A stretch of DNA of 64,000 bases from Trogon surrucura (taxonomy: Eukaryota > Chordata > Aves > Trogoniformes > Trogonidae), in contig CM036618.1 of assembly GCA_020746105.1 (NCBI GenBank), forward strand, positions 112,909,308-112,973,307, given 5' to 3'. The first letter of the stretch is position 1, and each line of letters starts with the position of its first letter. Made by a program: the position numbers and the translations under genes. Below are positions 34,501-46,400 of this stretch, piece by piece. The notes under the pieces were generated by a model. The model worked only from the letters and a program-made list of their open reading frames with translations. It ran no database searches and was not told the DNA's origin.

Positions 34501-37104
34501 GCAAAACCCTTAATGTGACAGTAACACACATTTTTCAATTATGCTACAAATTCTGTCACAGGCCTATTCCCACAGCATGAGATGTTTCAGGGACATCAAC
34601 AGATTTGGTTCTGCGTTTCTAGAACTCCCCCTCTTGTCTGCTCTTGCTTACATTTTAATTTCCTACCTGAAAAAAAGGTGTGTTCATTTACATTTCTTTA
34701 ACTAACTCACTGGGATACCTAGTGAAAAGAGAATAAACAAGTCAAAATAGTATCTCTGAAAACACTGGCCACTAAACCACTATGCAGCAAAAATAAGGCA
34801 GATATTTCAAGAGATGTTCTCAGTACACAGCCCTTCAGGCAAGATTCATTTTCTCAGCAGCCCTCCTTCAAAAAAAAATAAATAAAATACTAGCAACACT
34901 GCCAGAAAGTCAACAATTTCAAGCTATTTGAATGGTGGGATGGGGACGATGCACTGCAAGGGAAGAAGGCTTCTGTAAAAACTTTCCAATCGCAGCAAGA
35001 GCTGGTTTATAGTAATATAAGAGCTGGTTTAGAGTAATATAAGCCATTTTGTTTACCTGTGGACCTTAGATGAACCAGTGTTTTGCAGAGTAAAGCAGCA
35101 TACCACAACTACAACAGTAAATTTGCTCAAGGCATTAGCTCCCGTGTACAAAACTGGCTCACAAACACACCTTCAGGACGAGGCACCAGGAAACTGAAGA
35201 CAGCAAAGTGAGAGCCTAAGTTCAGGTGATGCGACATCCATCCAAGAGAACAAAGGACAGAAAACTTAATGTTCCAGATCCTTGGCTGCAGCTCTGAACA
35301 CCCCAAAGCATGTCCTGTTCTAGCCATGCGTCAATGAAGTCAGGGCTTAAATAAACAGATTCTCAACAGGCTTTAGTCCCAACTTCCTCAAGCGTTCAGA
35401 TGCCAGGACAGGGAGGTGGGAGGACTCTCTACAGCAGAAATTTCAAGAAATTTGCCAAGCTGTGCAAAAATGTTTGTGCTGGTTTTAAAATAAGTTCTGG
35501 AGAAGCTCTTATTTCAAAAACTTATGTTCTGTCTCCACAATTGAAATTATGTATTTTCATACAAAAAAAATAAAAATCCATAATAACCTTTAAATGTTAT
35601 AAAACATACATGAAAGTGATCAGATGAGGGAACAAACAGCTTCTCCTGGAGTGCCATAATAAGAAATCAAGCAATTTTCATTTTGCTCTATACACAACTG
35701 CTTTAGAAACACGTTTGCATCAGCAAAACTGCTTCCATGCTCCCAGGTATTGGCTGTGAGTAGACGCAGAACGTTGCGAAGTCAATGGGAGTTCAAAAGT
35801 GCCCAATATCTCACGGTCAAACCATGGTGCATTGCGGAGTCTGACTTGAAGCAATAAAATCCTGCTTGTATTTTGGAATTTTGAATAGACAGACACACAA
35901 AATCACCATGAATAATAGATATCTCTTTTGCTTCTAAGACTAAGCTCACGCTTCTCTTGTATAAAAAATAACTGTACTTCAGCATCAGCTGTTCCAGTGA
36001 CCTCCATGAGACTTTTAATCAAATCTTGCATATAGCTGGGGCTCCAGAGATTATTTGATTTCTTCTCAAGAAGGAGTGAGACAGCTCTTGTTTCAATTAA
36101 TATTGCAATCCCACAGAACACCGGATAATCAAAAACTGCAAGAGGTCCCTGCAATTTCAAAAAATTGAACTCAGTAATTAAAATAAATATTAAAAATATC
36201 ATGGAATCCTTATGTGGCCATAGCGGTATAAATACACTTCAAGATACCATAGCAACACTTCCTTTATTATTAAATAAATTAAGTACCTTGCAAGCTTATA
36301 AAATACCAGTCCACACAGATATATTTTGGGCATCACTCCACAGTGTTCATTCCTCTGCTGCTCTTTTTCTCTCAAGCTTGTCCTACTGAAACACTAGACG
36401 TCAGCCTCCCAAAAAAAAAACTAGCCCCAGCTCTGTATTAAATCCATTAAGAATTATGGGAATTGGACTTTACTGCATTTAGAAGTGGGAAAACTGGAGA
36501 TGCAGAGATCAGCAGAGTGCCAGGCTCAAACCACACATCATGAGGGCAGGGGAATGGTTTTGTTCTCAAGCCTTCGAGTATTTGGCTGGTGGGGATTGAA
36601 CTAGCTAGACAAATACAAATTTTGCATTATGTACCATGGACACCTACATGAAGCCTAGAGAGCTGCCAAGCACAGACTGAATAAACAAAAGATTCTGATA
36701 TTCTTTTCCCAGGACAGAGAATTCAGGTTCCCCATTTGGGACATCTTAAATTCACAGGGATTTCCTAAAAGATAAAAGGGTTAGCAGCAAAGGAATTGTT
36801 TATTAAAGGTAAAGTACTAACTAACCCATAAAGAGAAAAGTTGGGTTTCTTGCGCAAAGAACAGAAAAATGCTTTTGTTTCTTTGCTTAATATAAATTAG
36901 TACTGTTGCATTTACCAAGGATAAATCACACATGACCAATATGACCACCTAATAAGTGAAAAGGAATAAATCTGGGGACAAAGGGAGAGCAATGTAAACA
37001 ATTTTCCTTAGCTTTAGCTTTTGACAGTCTCCCCCAAAGCAGTTGTATAGTCACATTTCTACATTACATTAGATGAATAGACAACTATTCAGATCAAAAA
37101 CTGG
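31536..37104. other. No gene or interspersed repeat recognised
   Basis: Long AT-rich stretch with A-runs near 34,112-34,131 and one 22-bp tandem duplication at 34,997. No exon-like frame, RNA gene or repeat family identified. Confidence 0.5.
34997..35040 (+). repeat. 22-bp tandem duplication, two copies
   Basis: AAGAGCTGGTTTATAGTAAT then AT, repeated immediately as AAGAGCTGGTTTAGAGTAAT then AT, differing by one base. A young local slippage or duplication event. Confidence 0.9.
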
Positions 37105-38075
37105 TGCAATGGGCAGGCTCAGAGGGCAGGGACTCATGGGTCCTGGAGGTAGCCAACAGAATACTTTTGGGGTGTATCCTGGGAGCTGTCCTCCTTCACA
37201 GCTTCATCTATTGCCATGGAGGCCACTCTCATCAAGCATGTGATACCAAACTAGTCACGGTGTCGGCGAGAGCAGATGATAACGCTCAAGGGCAGGGCCA
37301 CTGTTCACAGTGAGAGGCTGGAAGAATGGGCCAACAGGAACCCTGGGAAATTCAACAAGGGCCAATACCAAACCTTGCACCTGAGGAGGAAGAACCTGTT
37401 GCAAGGACACAGGCTGCAGCTCTGTGGAAAAAACATTAGGCAGACACTGATCTGGTTGTGTGCCAGCAAGGACTCCCTGCAGGAATGAAGGCCAACAGCA
37501 TCCTGGGCTACATTACCAACAGTAGAACCAGTAGATTAAGGGCAGTGATTCTCAGTGCTTCTTACACCACATTTAGAATACAGCTTCCAATTTTGGACTT
37601 CTAATGCACCTCAAACATCAACAAATTGGAAGAAGTTCTGCATAGGGACACTGTGATGACTGGTATTGGAAGCCCTTGCCTTGGGAGGTGAGGCTGAGGA
37701 AGGTGGCCTCCTTTGGCCTGGAGAAGAGATGGTTTTGGGGGAAGGAACAGCAGCTTGCCACCATCACTGACAGTCTTATGAAGCACACAGAGCCAAGCCC
37801 TTCACAGCGCTGGGGGAAGATAAAGAGTAACAGGCATAAATTGAAACAAGGAGAATTACACCTAGACATAAAGAAAAATATTTTTTACCTTAGGACAGTC
37901 AAGCAGTGACAGAGGTTGCACAAGGATGTGCAGGTTCCATCACTGGACATTTTTAGTGTCTGACTGGATAAAGCCCTGAGTAGTTTGTCTTCTCCAACCA
38001 GCTAACCTTGCTTTAAGCTGGTGCTTGGACTAAAGAACTCCTGAGGTCCCTTACAACCTGAATACAATTATGACT
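37105..38075 (+). mobile_element. CR1 LINE, diverged lineage, copy B
   Basis: Same lineage as 18,150-19,346: HQACDTKLVTVSARADD, then SERLEEWANRNPGKFNKGQY, PHLEYSFQFW, and WKKFCIGTL-type codons, ending near GAGGTCCCTTACAACC. A run of about 95 bp from GCTCAAGGGCAGGGCC through TTCAACAAG appears identical to copy A. The catalytic motif again reads ACD (TGT at 37239-37241). It lacks the 260-bp insertion of copy A. A one-base insertion at GATAACGCTC breaks the frame just after ARADD. Confidence 0.85.
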
Positions 38076-38169
38076 TTTCATTTCAGGATACACAGTTTAA
38101 AAAGTCTGTAGATGATATTCTCTTCTTGCATCTTAAAGCTTAGCCATAAAATTACACAGTGTTTCCCAA

Positions 38170-38262
38170 ATCAGGGGATTATAAATTAGGAGATCTCAGT
38201 TCCAGTCATTGCTCCATCATTATTCTGTAACTCAATCACTTCTCCTATTTAAGGTTGAAAGA
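38170..38262 (+). repeat. Possible ancient MIR-like SINE fragment
   Basis: TAGGAGATCTCAGTTCCAGT followed by TGCTCCATCATTATTCTGTA and ACTCAATCACTTCTCC resembles the MIR core order (GGAGACCTGGGTTC, CTGCCACT..., GGGCAAGTCACTTCNCCTC). Weak and unaligned. Confidence 0.33.
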
Positions 38263-39110
38263 CTCTACACCAAAGCAAAGCCTTATTAGATACATCTGAC
38301 CTGTGCTTCTCATCCCAGGGAACAACCATAAGCACTTTAAGGCAGCAGAAGCCTCTTCAACTCAACACAAAACAACAGTTCAAGAGCCCACAGCAATACT
38401 ATCTGAAACACCAGGACAGGAAGTGAGGCAAACCAACAAAGACATTAGAAAATTAAATACCAGTAGAATATTAGGACAACTAACAGAACAGAGTTGCCCA
38501 GACTGAAAATGGGCCAGAACTCAAGGTGAGAAACCTCTATTTTGACCAAATCAGTCATTATGGTCTCAGATAACTAAATGCAGCAGAAGGGCAAGCCCTG
38601 CTGAACTCTGAGATCCCTGCAGCCTCCTATCACCTACTAACCAGGCTCACATTTTCCTATTTTGCTCAGTCCAGTGGAATTGCTGCCTGCGGCATTTCCT
38701 TTGCTTGCTTATTTGTTCACTTAGCTGAATGGCCTTTTTATCTCCAGCTGTTTCGCTCTCCCTCCTTCTCCCACAGTTTGCCTTTTCCATCTCTGCTTTT
38801 ACACCCAATTAGCTCTCTATTCTGCATCCCTTCTCCCTAGGCAGGTATCACTGCACTCCTTGCTCAGCCATATCCACCCCCAAGTCTCTCTGTCACCTCC
38901 AGCTCTTCCAGAGCTAATGATCAGAACAGACCATGTGAAGATGCAGGTGACATCCCACCTCAACTGTGAGCTGGTGAGACAAGCAGCAGGTCTTCTGACA
39001 GCAGTGTGCAAGAGTACGTGTGTCCTCTTTCTGCAAGATAGCCGACAGAACAGCCCAATGTTGCATTATAAGGAAACTGTATTTTTAGAACAGCAGAAAA
39101 TCTTTGAGGT

Positions 39111-39139
39111 GGGGGTTTTGGGTTTGGTGGGTTTTTGGG
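39111..39139 (+). promoter_or_regulatory. Potential G-quadruplex tract
   Basis: Four G-runs of 5, 3, 3 and 3 bases at 39111, 39120, 39129 and 39137, with loops of 4, 6 and 5 bases, satisfy the usual G3+N1-7 rule. Function unknown. Confidence 0.5.
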
Positions 39140-39490
39140 TCCTTTTTTTAGTGCTTTCTTCCCTCATTTTACAAAAGCTTGTTACCGAAACGATGCATTT
39201 GGGTTTTATATTTGGGATCAGAGACATAAAAGCACAACTTCAGTGAGGCCGCAGGTCCTCTGCAAAGCTGGATCTTACTGATCCTGTCTGACACAAGGGA
39301 CAAACAGCATAAATATGTCTCAGGCTTGGCAAGAAATTGCCTCGATAATCAGGTCTAGCACACACAGTGGGATTGTCTAAGAAACACCTGTGGAGGTAGA
39401 TAGAAAATAAGACAGACAGGAAACCACTACAAAGGACACTTCCTCTCTCCCTGCATAATTTGAGCCATGTATTTATGAAACGTAGTGAAG

Positions 39491-39585
39491 GTCTAATTAT
39501 GTTAGCTTGTAATGAGCACTTAATTGTAATTAGCCACAGTTTCAAGCTGGAGGGAACAATTATTTTCATTACTGCTAATTAATGT
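39491..39585. promoter_or_regulatory. Cluster of homeodomain-type TAAT motifs
   Basis: Within about 95 bp there are TAATTA (39494), TAATG (39510), TAATTG (39521), TAATTAG (39527), CAATTA (39558), CATTA (39567) and TAATTAATG (39576). Clusters like this occur in developmental enhancers, but they also arise in AT-rich DNA. Only the motif count is observed; regulatory function is inference. Confidence 0.3.
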
Positions 39586-42354
39586 ACAGGATGCTGTGTA
39601 AGATTTTTTTTTTCCTAATTCTAACAAAGTCACCTCACCCACTTCAGTGCTTTCCTCTTTTAATATGGCAGGTTTCAGCTCAGCCTTCTCAAACCCCTTC
39701 CATTTATTCATTTTGCTTTTGTTATTCCTTTCAAATTTGCAAACTGTGTAATTTCTATCCATATCACAAATACACAAAATGTTAATGTATTTAAGTATTT
39801 TTCTTAGCACAGGTGTTTAGTCCTACTAACCTCAATGGGTTTCTCAGAAGTTTCAAATCATTTAATTTCAGCAAATTCTTTCCTGAAAATTGTATTTTCA
39901 ATATTTTGGGAGGTTTTTAAGTTTTATTTTATTTTCATTTCCACTCTCAGGCACATGAAAGAAACAGTATCATTTTTTTTGCTTGAAACCTTTTGATTTT
40001 CAAAGTTACGCTGGGAAAAAATTAAACCATTTTCACTTATGAGAAAAGTGAAAAAAAACAGAGTTATTCATGTGGACAAAAGGTAGTTGAATATGGGGTG
40101 ATTTTTTTTCCAGAACACGTTTTTGTATGGCACCCATAACTACCATCATGAAGACCATTTCCTGCATTTTTCCACTATTTTTGGTTTCTTATCTTTAAAT
40201 CAGTGGTAATATGCCATCCTCACTAAATCAGTTATCAGTTTTTTCTTCTGCTGTCTTCTCCTGACAATCAAGAATGGAGTCAGGCTCAGCCTCACGTCTT
40301 TGAAATCTTCTTGGTAACATTTCAAAACAGACTCCTATATGATCAACCAGCAATTACATTCCTATTTTTCTTTGGGGCTGAATAGAGCTGTTTCTACTTC
40401 TTGAGAAAGTTCATACAAGTTTGGCTACCACATAATTCCCAACAGCTGTATTATTAGAGCAGAAATTATAGTCTTTCACCACATCTAGCACATTCTGAAC
40501 ACTCAGAATGCAGGCAGCACTACTCAGCACATTTCAGCTTGGCAATCCTTTCAAAAAGAAAAATTTGCATTTGAAATTGGCCTTTCCTGATTAGTGGCAT
40601 AATGATAGGGCAATGAGGGAAAGCTTGCACTTCTCTAGTGTTTCATCTAGATTGTATAAACATTAAGATTACATTGTCCAGAGAGTATTTGCGAGAAACA
40701 TCAAAATCCACTGAAACAGTCATAACTCGCACGTACACACACCATTTCAAGGTGAAGAGGGTCCGGGATTTTCAAACATATGAGGCACAATCTTACATGT
40801 TACTCTTCTATTTAATTCAGTAAATGAAAAAACAGAGAAAAAAAAAAAAAGATTGGGAAGAATATAAACCTTGATTTCTCAAGGCATTATCCGGACTCTA
40901 CTAATTAAATATTAGGATAATATCAAAGGAGGGGAGGCATCACTTTTCCATATATATGTTCATCTGGTACTGCCTATTGCTGTTGGATATGGCCACCAGA
41001 ACAAACGGACTGCAACATCAGTGCAGTGCAATGATCCTCATATCTTCCGCTAGTCTGTGCCACGTAGGAGAAAGAGTAATGTTGATGTCTGTCCTCACAG
41101 GCTACAATAAATGCAGGCACATTATGGCCTTTGAGTACCCTTACAAAAAAATCTCACTACAGTGAGCCCACCAACACAACTATCATCTCTCTATAACTAC
41201 TATGCAATAGGAACAACCATGCCTGACATAATCCCATGACATCCTCTGCTACTCCATAAACTCCACACAGATAAGTGCAAGACCTGTTTTTCAGTCTGCA
41301 GCAAAACCTTATGCAAATCATCAAGGCTGACACTGTTAAACAGGTTGGTGCTTGTCACAACTCAGGACGATGAATGCTTGAATATTGATCTATATGGATT
41401 ACATGGGTTACTACTAGAAGACACCAGGATCAGAGAAAACACTCCTCAGAGATCAGTTCAAGTACGATTTACAGACCTGCCTAAGGAGCATGTTCATTTT
41501 CATAGAGTAGAACCCACGACTTTACAGACCTACATATTTCAGGACAGACAAAAAGCCCTTGTGTGAAAAATAATTCTTTGTTTTTCCCCACTGATTAAAT
41601 GCTGCCTGCTGTGATAAACACACAATAACCTACTATTATGTAGGTAAATGTAAAACATAATTATAAAGTTTTGTGTTTCTTTCCTACTGCATCTTCTACC
41701 TTTGTTTGTTTGGAGCGGTTTTTCAAGCTGGTTTCCCCATACTGCTGACAGTGGTGAATCAAGAAGCTCCAAAGAGGTATTCAAAATCCTCTGTGGCAGT
41801 GTGAAGGTGCATTAAATAGTTTACAGCACATGGTTTATTACCAGTAGGCATGTTGCAGTATGGTAGATACATAACAGCTCATCTTACTCAAAAGTGGAGA
41901 GAGAAGGAACAACAAGCTCTGTGAGCACTTTGTGACATCCCCAATTTACGTAATCCACAAGTTAATGAGAAAAAGAATATGAAGATTTCCCTGGTGAAGT
42001 CCCAAGGAGCTAATATATGTCCATATTTCCTACAGTTAATTAAAAGAAAAAAAAAACCCACCTGGTCACAAGATGCCATGAGATTTCCCTGCAGCTTCTG
42101 AACAATTTTGTGATTTTGTCCTTGACCAGAGGTAAAGGAATAATGCATATCATGAGGGCAAAGCCTATTTCAGGGAAAGGGACCTTTTCTGCAAGTTTTC
42201 CCATGGATAATTCAGAAATCAGAATCTGCGAATTAAGGTAAAAAAAATCAAATGACGTAAAATAAAAATGAAATAATAAGTTGTGTTGCTATAATTCCTG
42301 AAGTGCAATGTAGCAATTCCTGTCCCCAAAACATTAACACCAAAGTGCACAAAG

Positions 42355-42815
42355 CAACATGTGATTTAATCCCAGCCAGCAACTAAGCCCCATGCTGCCT
42401 GCTAGGATAGGTGAGAGAATCAGTAGAGTAAAAGTGAGAAAACCCATGAGTTGAGATGAAGACAGTTTAATTAGTAAAGGAAATCCATGAATGCAAGCAA
42501 AGCAAAATAAGGAGTTAATTCACTACTTCCCATTGGCAGGCAGGTGTTCAGTCATCTCCAGAAAAGGAGGACTCCATCATACGCAACAGTAACTCAGACA
42601 GAAAAATACCGTAACACTGAATGTCCTCTCCTTGCTTATTCTTCCCCCAGTTTTATTGCTGAACACAGCATTACATGATGTGGGCTATGCCCCTTTGGTC
42701 AGTAGAACTCAGCTGTCCCCGCTGTGTCCCCTCCCAGCATCTTGTGCACCCCCAGGCTGCTGCCTGGCAGGGCAGCCTGAGGAGCAGAAAAGCCATCAGC
42801 GCTGGGCAAGCCCTC
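42355..42815 (-). mobile_element. LTR fragment of an avian endogenous retrovirus, minus strand
   Basis: On the minus strand the family LTR begins far to the right and ends near 42,355. Seen here on the plus strand are GGTCAGTAGAACTCAGCTGT, GCTGTGTCCCCTCCCAGCAT, CTTGTGCACCCCCAGGCTGC, GAGAATCAGTAGAGTAAAAG, CATGAGTTGAGATGAAGAC and CCCAGCCAGCAACTAAGCCC, in the exact order of a very common bird LTR that I recognise from memory. The TATA-box region (TTTATTGCTGAACAC) is degraded. The outer 5' part is missing or too diverged beyond about 42,815. No retroviral genes adjoin it. Confidence 0.7.
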
Positions 42816-43089
42816 CCTGGGTCATCAAGGCTGGTTTCAGGACAGATGCAAAACACAGACCTGTAGGAGCCCCTGGGAAGACATGCAGTGATGAAATTCC
42901 TCACAAAGTCACATTTCAGGACTTTGTTCCTTTGTCTTCAAACTCTCCTGGCCTGCACCAGGCCATGGCTGCACTTGAGGCTGGATGAGGTTCTTCCAAT
43001 TCTCCTGGGACATGGTGGTCCTAGAAAGACCAGCCTTCAGACATCCCAGGTTCTGAGGCCCTGAGAGAAAGGCTGGAACAAAGAGGTCT

Positions 43090-43430
43090 GGCTAGGGCAA
43101 GAGGACATGGTTAGATCATCAGGTGGCAGAGAAGGCCATAAGAGAATACTTCAGCCAAGTGGAGACACACAAGTCCTTGATGAGTCCAAATGGGGTGTAA
43201 CCTCAAGTGCTGAGGGAGCTGGGAGATGGCCTTGAGAAGCCAGTCCAGAAAGGAGATGCACCTGAGGGCTGGAAGAAAGCAAGCACCACATGGGCTGAGG
43301 AACAGTGCAGGGGATGGAAAAGCAGCTGAGTGGCCAGGCCCAGGGGGTGGTGACAGTGGCAACAAGGCCAGTTGGAGGCCAGTGAGCATCAATCAAGCCC
43401 AAGGTGAGGGGCAGTGCCAGCAGGTGGAGG
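43090..43430 (+). mobile_element. Eroded CR1 ORF2 relic
   Basis: CTCAAGTGCTGAGGGAGCTG, CACCTGAGGGCTGGAAGAAA and GTTGGAGGCCAGTGAGCATC fit, in order, CR1 ORF2 coding around VLRELAD, PEDWRKAS and SWRPVTSGVP. The catalytic region and 3' tail are not found. A stretch between the second and third blocks is shorter than in an intact element, so an internal deletion is likely. This copy and the 8.1-kb relic are the oldest LINE traces in the window. Confidence 0.55.
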
Positions 43431-46400
43431 GAGGTGGTCCTTCCCCTCTGTGGTGTCTGCTCTGGGCTGCCCAGTGCAAGACAGCAGCTCTGACATGAGT
43501 CAATCCTCAGAGGGGCAGGAGAAACTTATTCTGCTATTGCTAGATGCAGAGCATCCATAAAAGCTTTAGGAAGCCCTGAGCAGAGTTTTGGTTTTCTATG
43601 GCTCCCCTCACACAGGCATCCTCCAAATTCATTAAACACTACTGTGAATCAATCAGCAATTTAACCCATAAAATTCGAGAGATCTTTCTGCATACAGCAT
43701 AGCTGTGATGGGGAATAGACCTACTCCTCCTCACTTCAAACAGTGGGAAACAAGTTATGATTTAGACTTACTTTTCCCCCTTCCCCCCTCCCCCCTTTTA
43801 CTGCAGCATATCCTGAAAATAAAGGAAAAAGCAACAGCTTTATGTCAGTATCAGAGGGTTTGTCAGATCATGCAGCTTCTAAGGAAGACAATGACAGCAG
43901 AGCCAGCAAGTAGAATTCCCTGGTCTGCATCACTTACATTGTTTTCACAGTTTTTCATGTTTATTTTCATTCATTCTAGAAATGCAGACCTCTGCAGTTG
44001 CCACGAATCTTAATTATGGGAGAATTCCTATTTTTGGAAGGACAACACCACAGCCCGTACTATTCAGAGGGTTCAAGCACTTAAAAGGAAACTGTACTGC
44101 TCAGGAATGTTAAGTAGCAGGGTCTGGGGGAAAACAAACAAACAAACAAAACCCCCAAACAAAGTAGTGATGAGTTTAATATCTTCTTGCAATTCGAAGT
44201 ACTAGCAATCAAAGGAAGACTATGGGAAGTTCTTCCAACTAGTACCCTCAAAATCCTGTTATGGGCCAAATGGGATTGTACTATAGATGGAATTAAGAAT
44301 TCATTGTTAGTTTTACTAATATCTTGCCAAAGTAATTTAAAATTCTCTAGTTATTTTTAGTTATTAAGACAACTGCAATAATACTAACACTCATAGTCCA
44401 CAATAATACCAAAAATCATCATGCAGTTAGAATTGTCACACACACAAAAAAATCCTCTTAGTAATACCCATTAACTGCATCTTTTCTACAGCACCTTCCC
44501 CTAAGCAGGGTGAGGGTGCAGCTGATGTCATATCATCAGCATCCTGAGGTCTTAATCGGCAGGACTTTGATGATCACGGTGGCAGTCACTTTCTTCCTCC
44601 TCAGGCCTCAAATCTACTAAGGGTCACTTTCATGATTTCTTGATAGAATCTGTTTCTATGATCTTTCTTTCTTTTGCTTCTGACTATTTATTGGTGGGGT
44701 TTTTTTGCCATTCTCTGTTATCTCTAACACTGGGCTTTACCTAACAACATAGGCAGCCCTCCTGTGGTGACTGCTAACTGACTGGAGCCTCCAACATCAC
44801 CTTGCGTTTTCGCTCTGCTACACAATCTTTTATTTTTACGCATGGCTGCTCACTATTACTATAAAGTAATGCTAAACTGAAGCCAGATGATACCATGATC
44901 TCCTGACTGCTGGACAAACACAGCTAAAATCAGCCTGCCTGGAGCAAGCCCAGAGAGTCCCTTGCACCATCGTGTCGGTAAAAACCCTGCAGCCTTGAAC
45001 TAGGAATGACAAAAATCCTATTTCACCAGGCTGTGACTGTTCTGATCAAGCTGAGAGACAACAGATTATTTTACAGGAAGTGCCAGTGTTAGAGTTGATG
45101 CCTGAACAAACTTTGCAGTAGATGGGCCTATCAGCTTTGTGCTAGCAGCTGCTCTTCTCAGTAGGTTATTCAGATTATGCTACTCAAAAAAAAAAGTTCT
45201 CAAATTATTTACTGCAGGTCAAACTTCACTTCCAGCATCTACTCAGGGCAGCTGTAGACAGATGACATGTAATAGGGTGAAGGTTTGGATGAAAACCACA
45301 CATTTGAAATCCCAAATTCCACTCACATCCTGAAGGGAGGAAGAGTCTTCCCCTACTTTGCCACTTCACGCTGATGGGGGAAGCCACCAGCCATGCCTCC
45401 GAGAAAGGACTTCTGCTTACTGCATGAAATAAGGGACTTCCCCAAGACCTGGATCAAATTAGTCCTGTGAGAAGGAGTCAGTCACAGTTGGAGAACAAAT
45501 CAGGAGACCTGGGTCCAGCAACATGATGATGTAGTCACCTCTCTTTAATGATACGGCTTGATAGAGTATGCCTTTATGTCCTAGACTTGAAAGATTTTTT
45601 GAAGTGGTCAGAACTCCCTCCTCACCCTCCAGGAAGTTAGGAGCCAGGATTTAGGCACTGTGAAGTTTGAACACTATTTTCACAGAGAACTTGGTTTGCT
45701 GTTGTACAGATGCCCCGTTTTGGCATCCCTGTGTTGTGCCTTTGTATCTCCATTTCTTTTAATTAGGCTGTAAAAGCTTGTTGAAAGCTTATATGTGACT
45801 CACACTTACCAGAGTAAATAGGGGTTGAAAGATTCCAAGTTGCCAGTAGGAAGGCTAGAAGTTGAGCACCAGTGATGAGAACAACTCTGACCCAAGTTCT
45901 CCCAGGTAATACTGAGCTTCACTCAGATTTCAAGCCTTCCTATTTCCCACCAGCTTTCACAGATAATTATAAGGTCCTGTTATAGTCACAACACTTTCAT
46001 TTTACCTTGTTAATCTATAAAACACTATAAAGGAGAAATAAAAGATTGAATTTCTAAGTGTTGAACACAAAGAACTAACTACATGGTTTATTTGACAGCG
46101 TCCTTTCAAGTTCCCCTGATAATATATGACTGAAATCTAACAAAAAAAAATATTACTCTTTATTAAGGAAATGTCCCTTGCCCTTCACTACAGGATTAGT
46201 CTAACTTGTCTGTCTCCTCAGGATCTTACCGCTATCTCAGATACAAAGACCTTTTAACTTGCCAGGCAGTGTAATATCTAAACCTCTTTCCTAGCAGATG
46301 GCCTAAATAATTCTATTCCATAAGTTATGAAAGCCTAACAGTCTCTCCTGATCTCATCTGCTCACAACTTTAAAGTGTTTGAAACCTTAATAAAGCCATC

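Larger units (their letters stand above)
38263..42354. other. No gene recognised; G-rich tract and TAAT cluster
   Basis: Contains the G-tract at 39111-39139 and the TAAT/ATTA cluster at 39,490-39,585, both listed separately. A 128-codon open frame at 38860-39246 has no recognised domain. A 109-codon open stretch at 41240-41566 looks protein-like in composition but is unrecognised. Confidence 0.45.

Noticed and set aside
41240..41566. About 109 codons open on the plus strand, with a protein-like stretch around TDLPKEHVHFHRVEP
   Set aside because: Not recognised, no ATG near its start, and no supporting splice signals; chance is sufficient.
42632..42988. 118-codon open frame on the plus strand
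   Set aside because: It overlaps an LTR fragment read in the opposite direction; the frame is a by-product of the GC-rich repeat.
45500..45530. CAGGAGACCTGGGTCCAG resembling MIR
   Set aside because: Only one short block matches and no neighbouring MIR motifs follow, so it was not annotated as an element.
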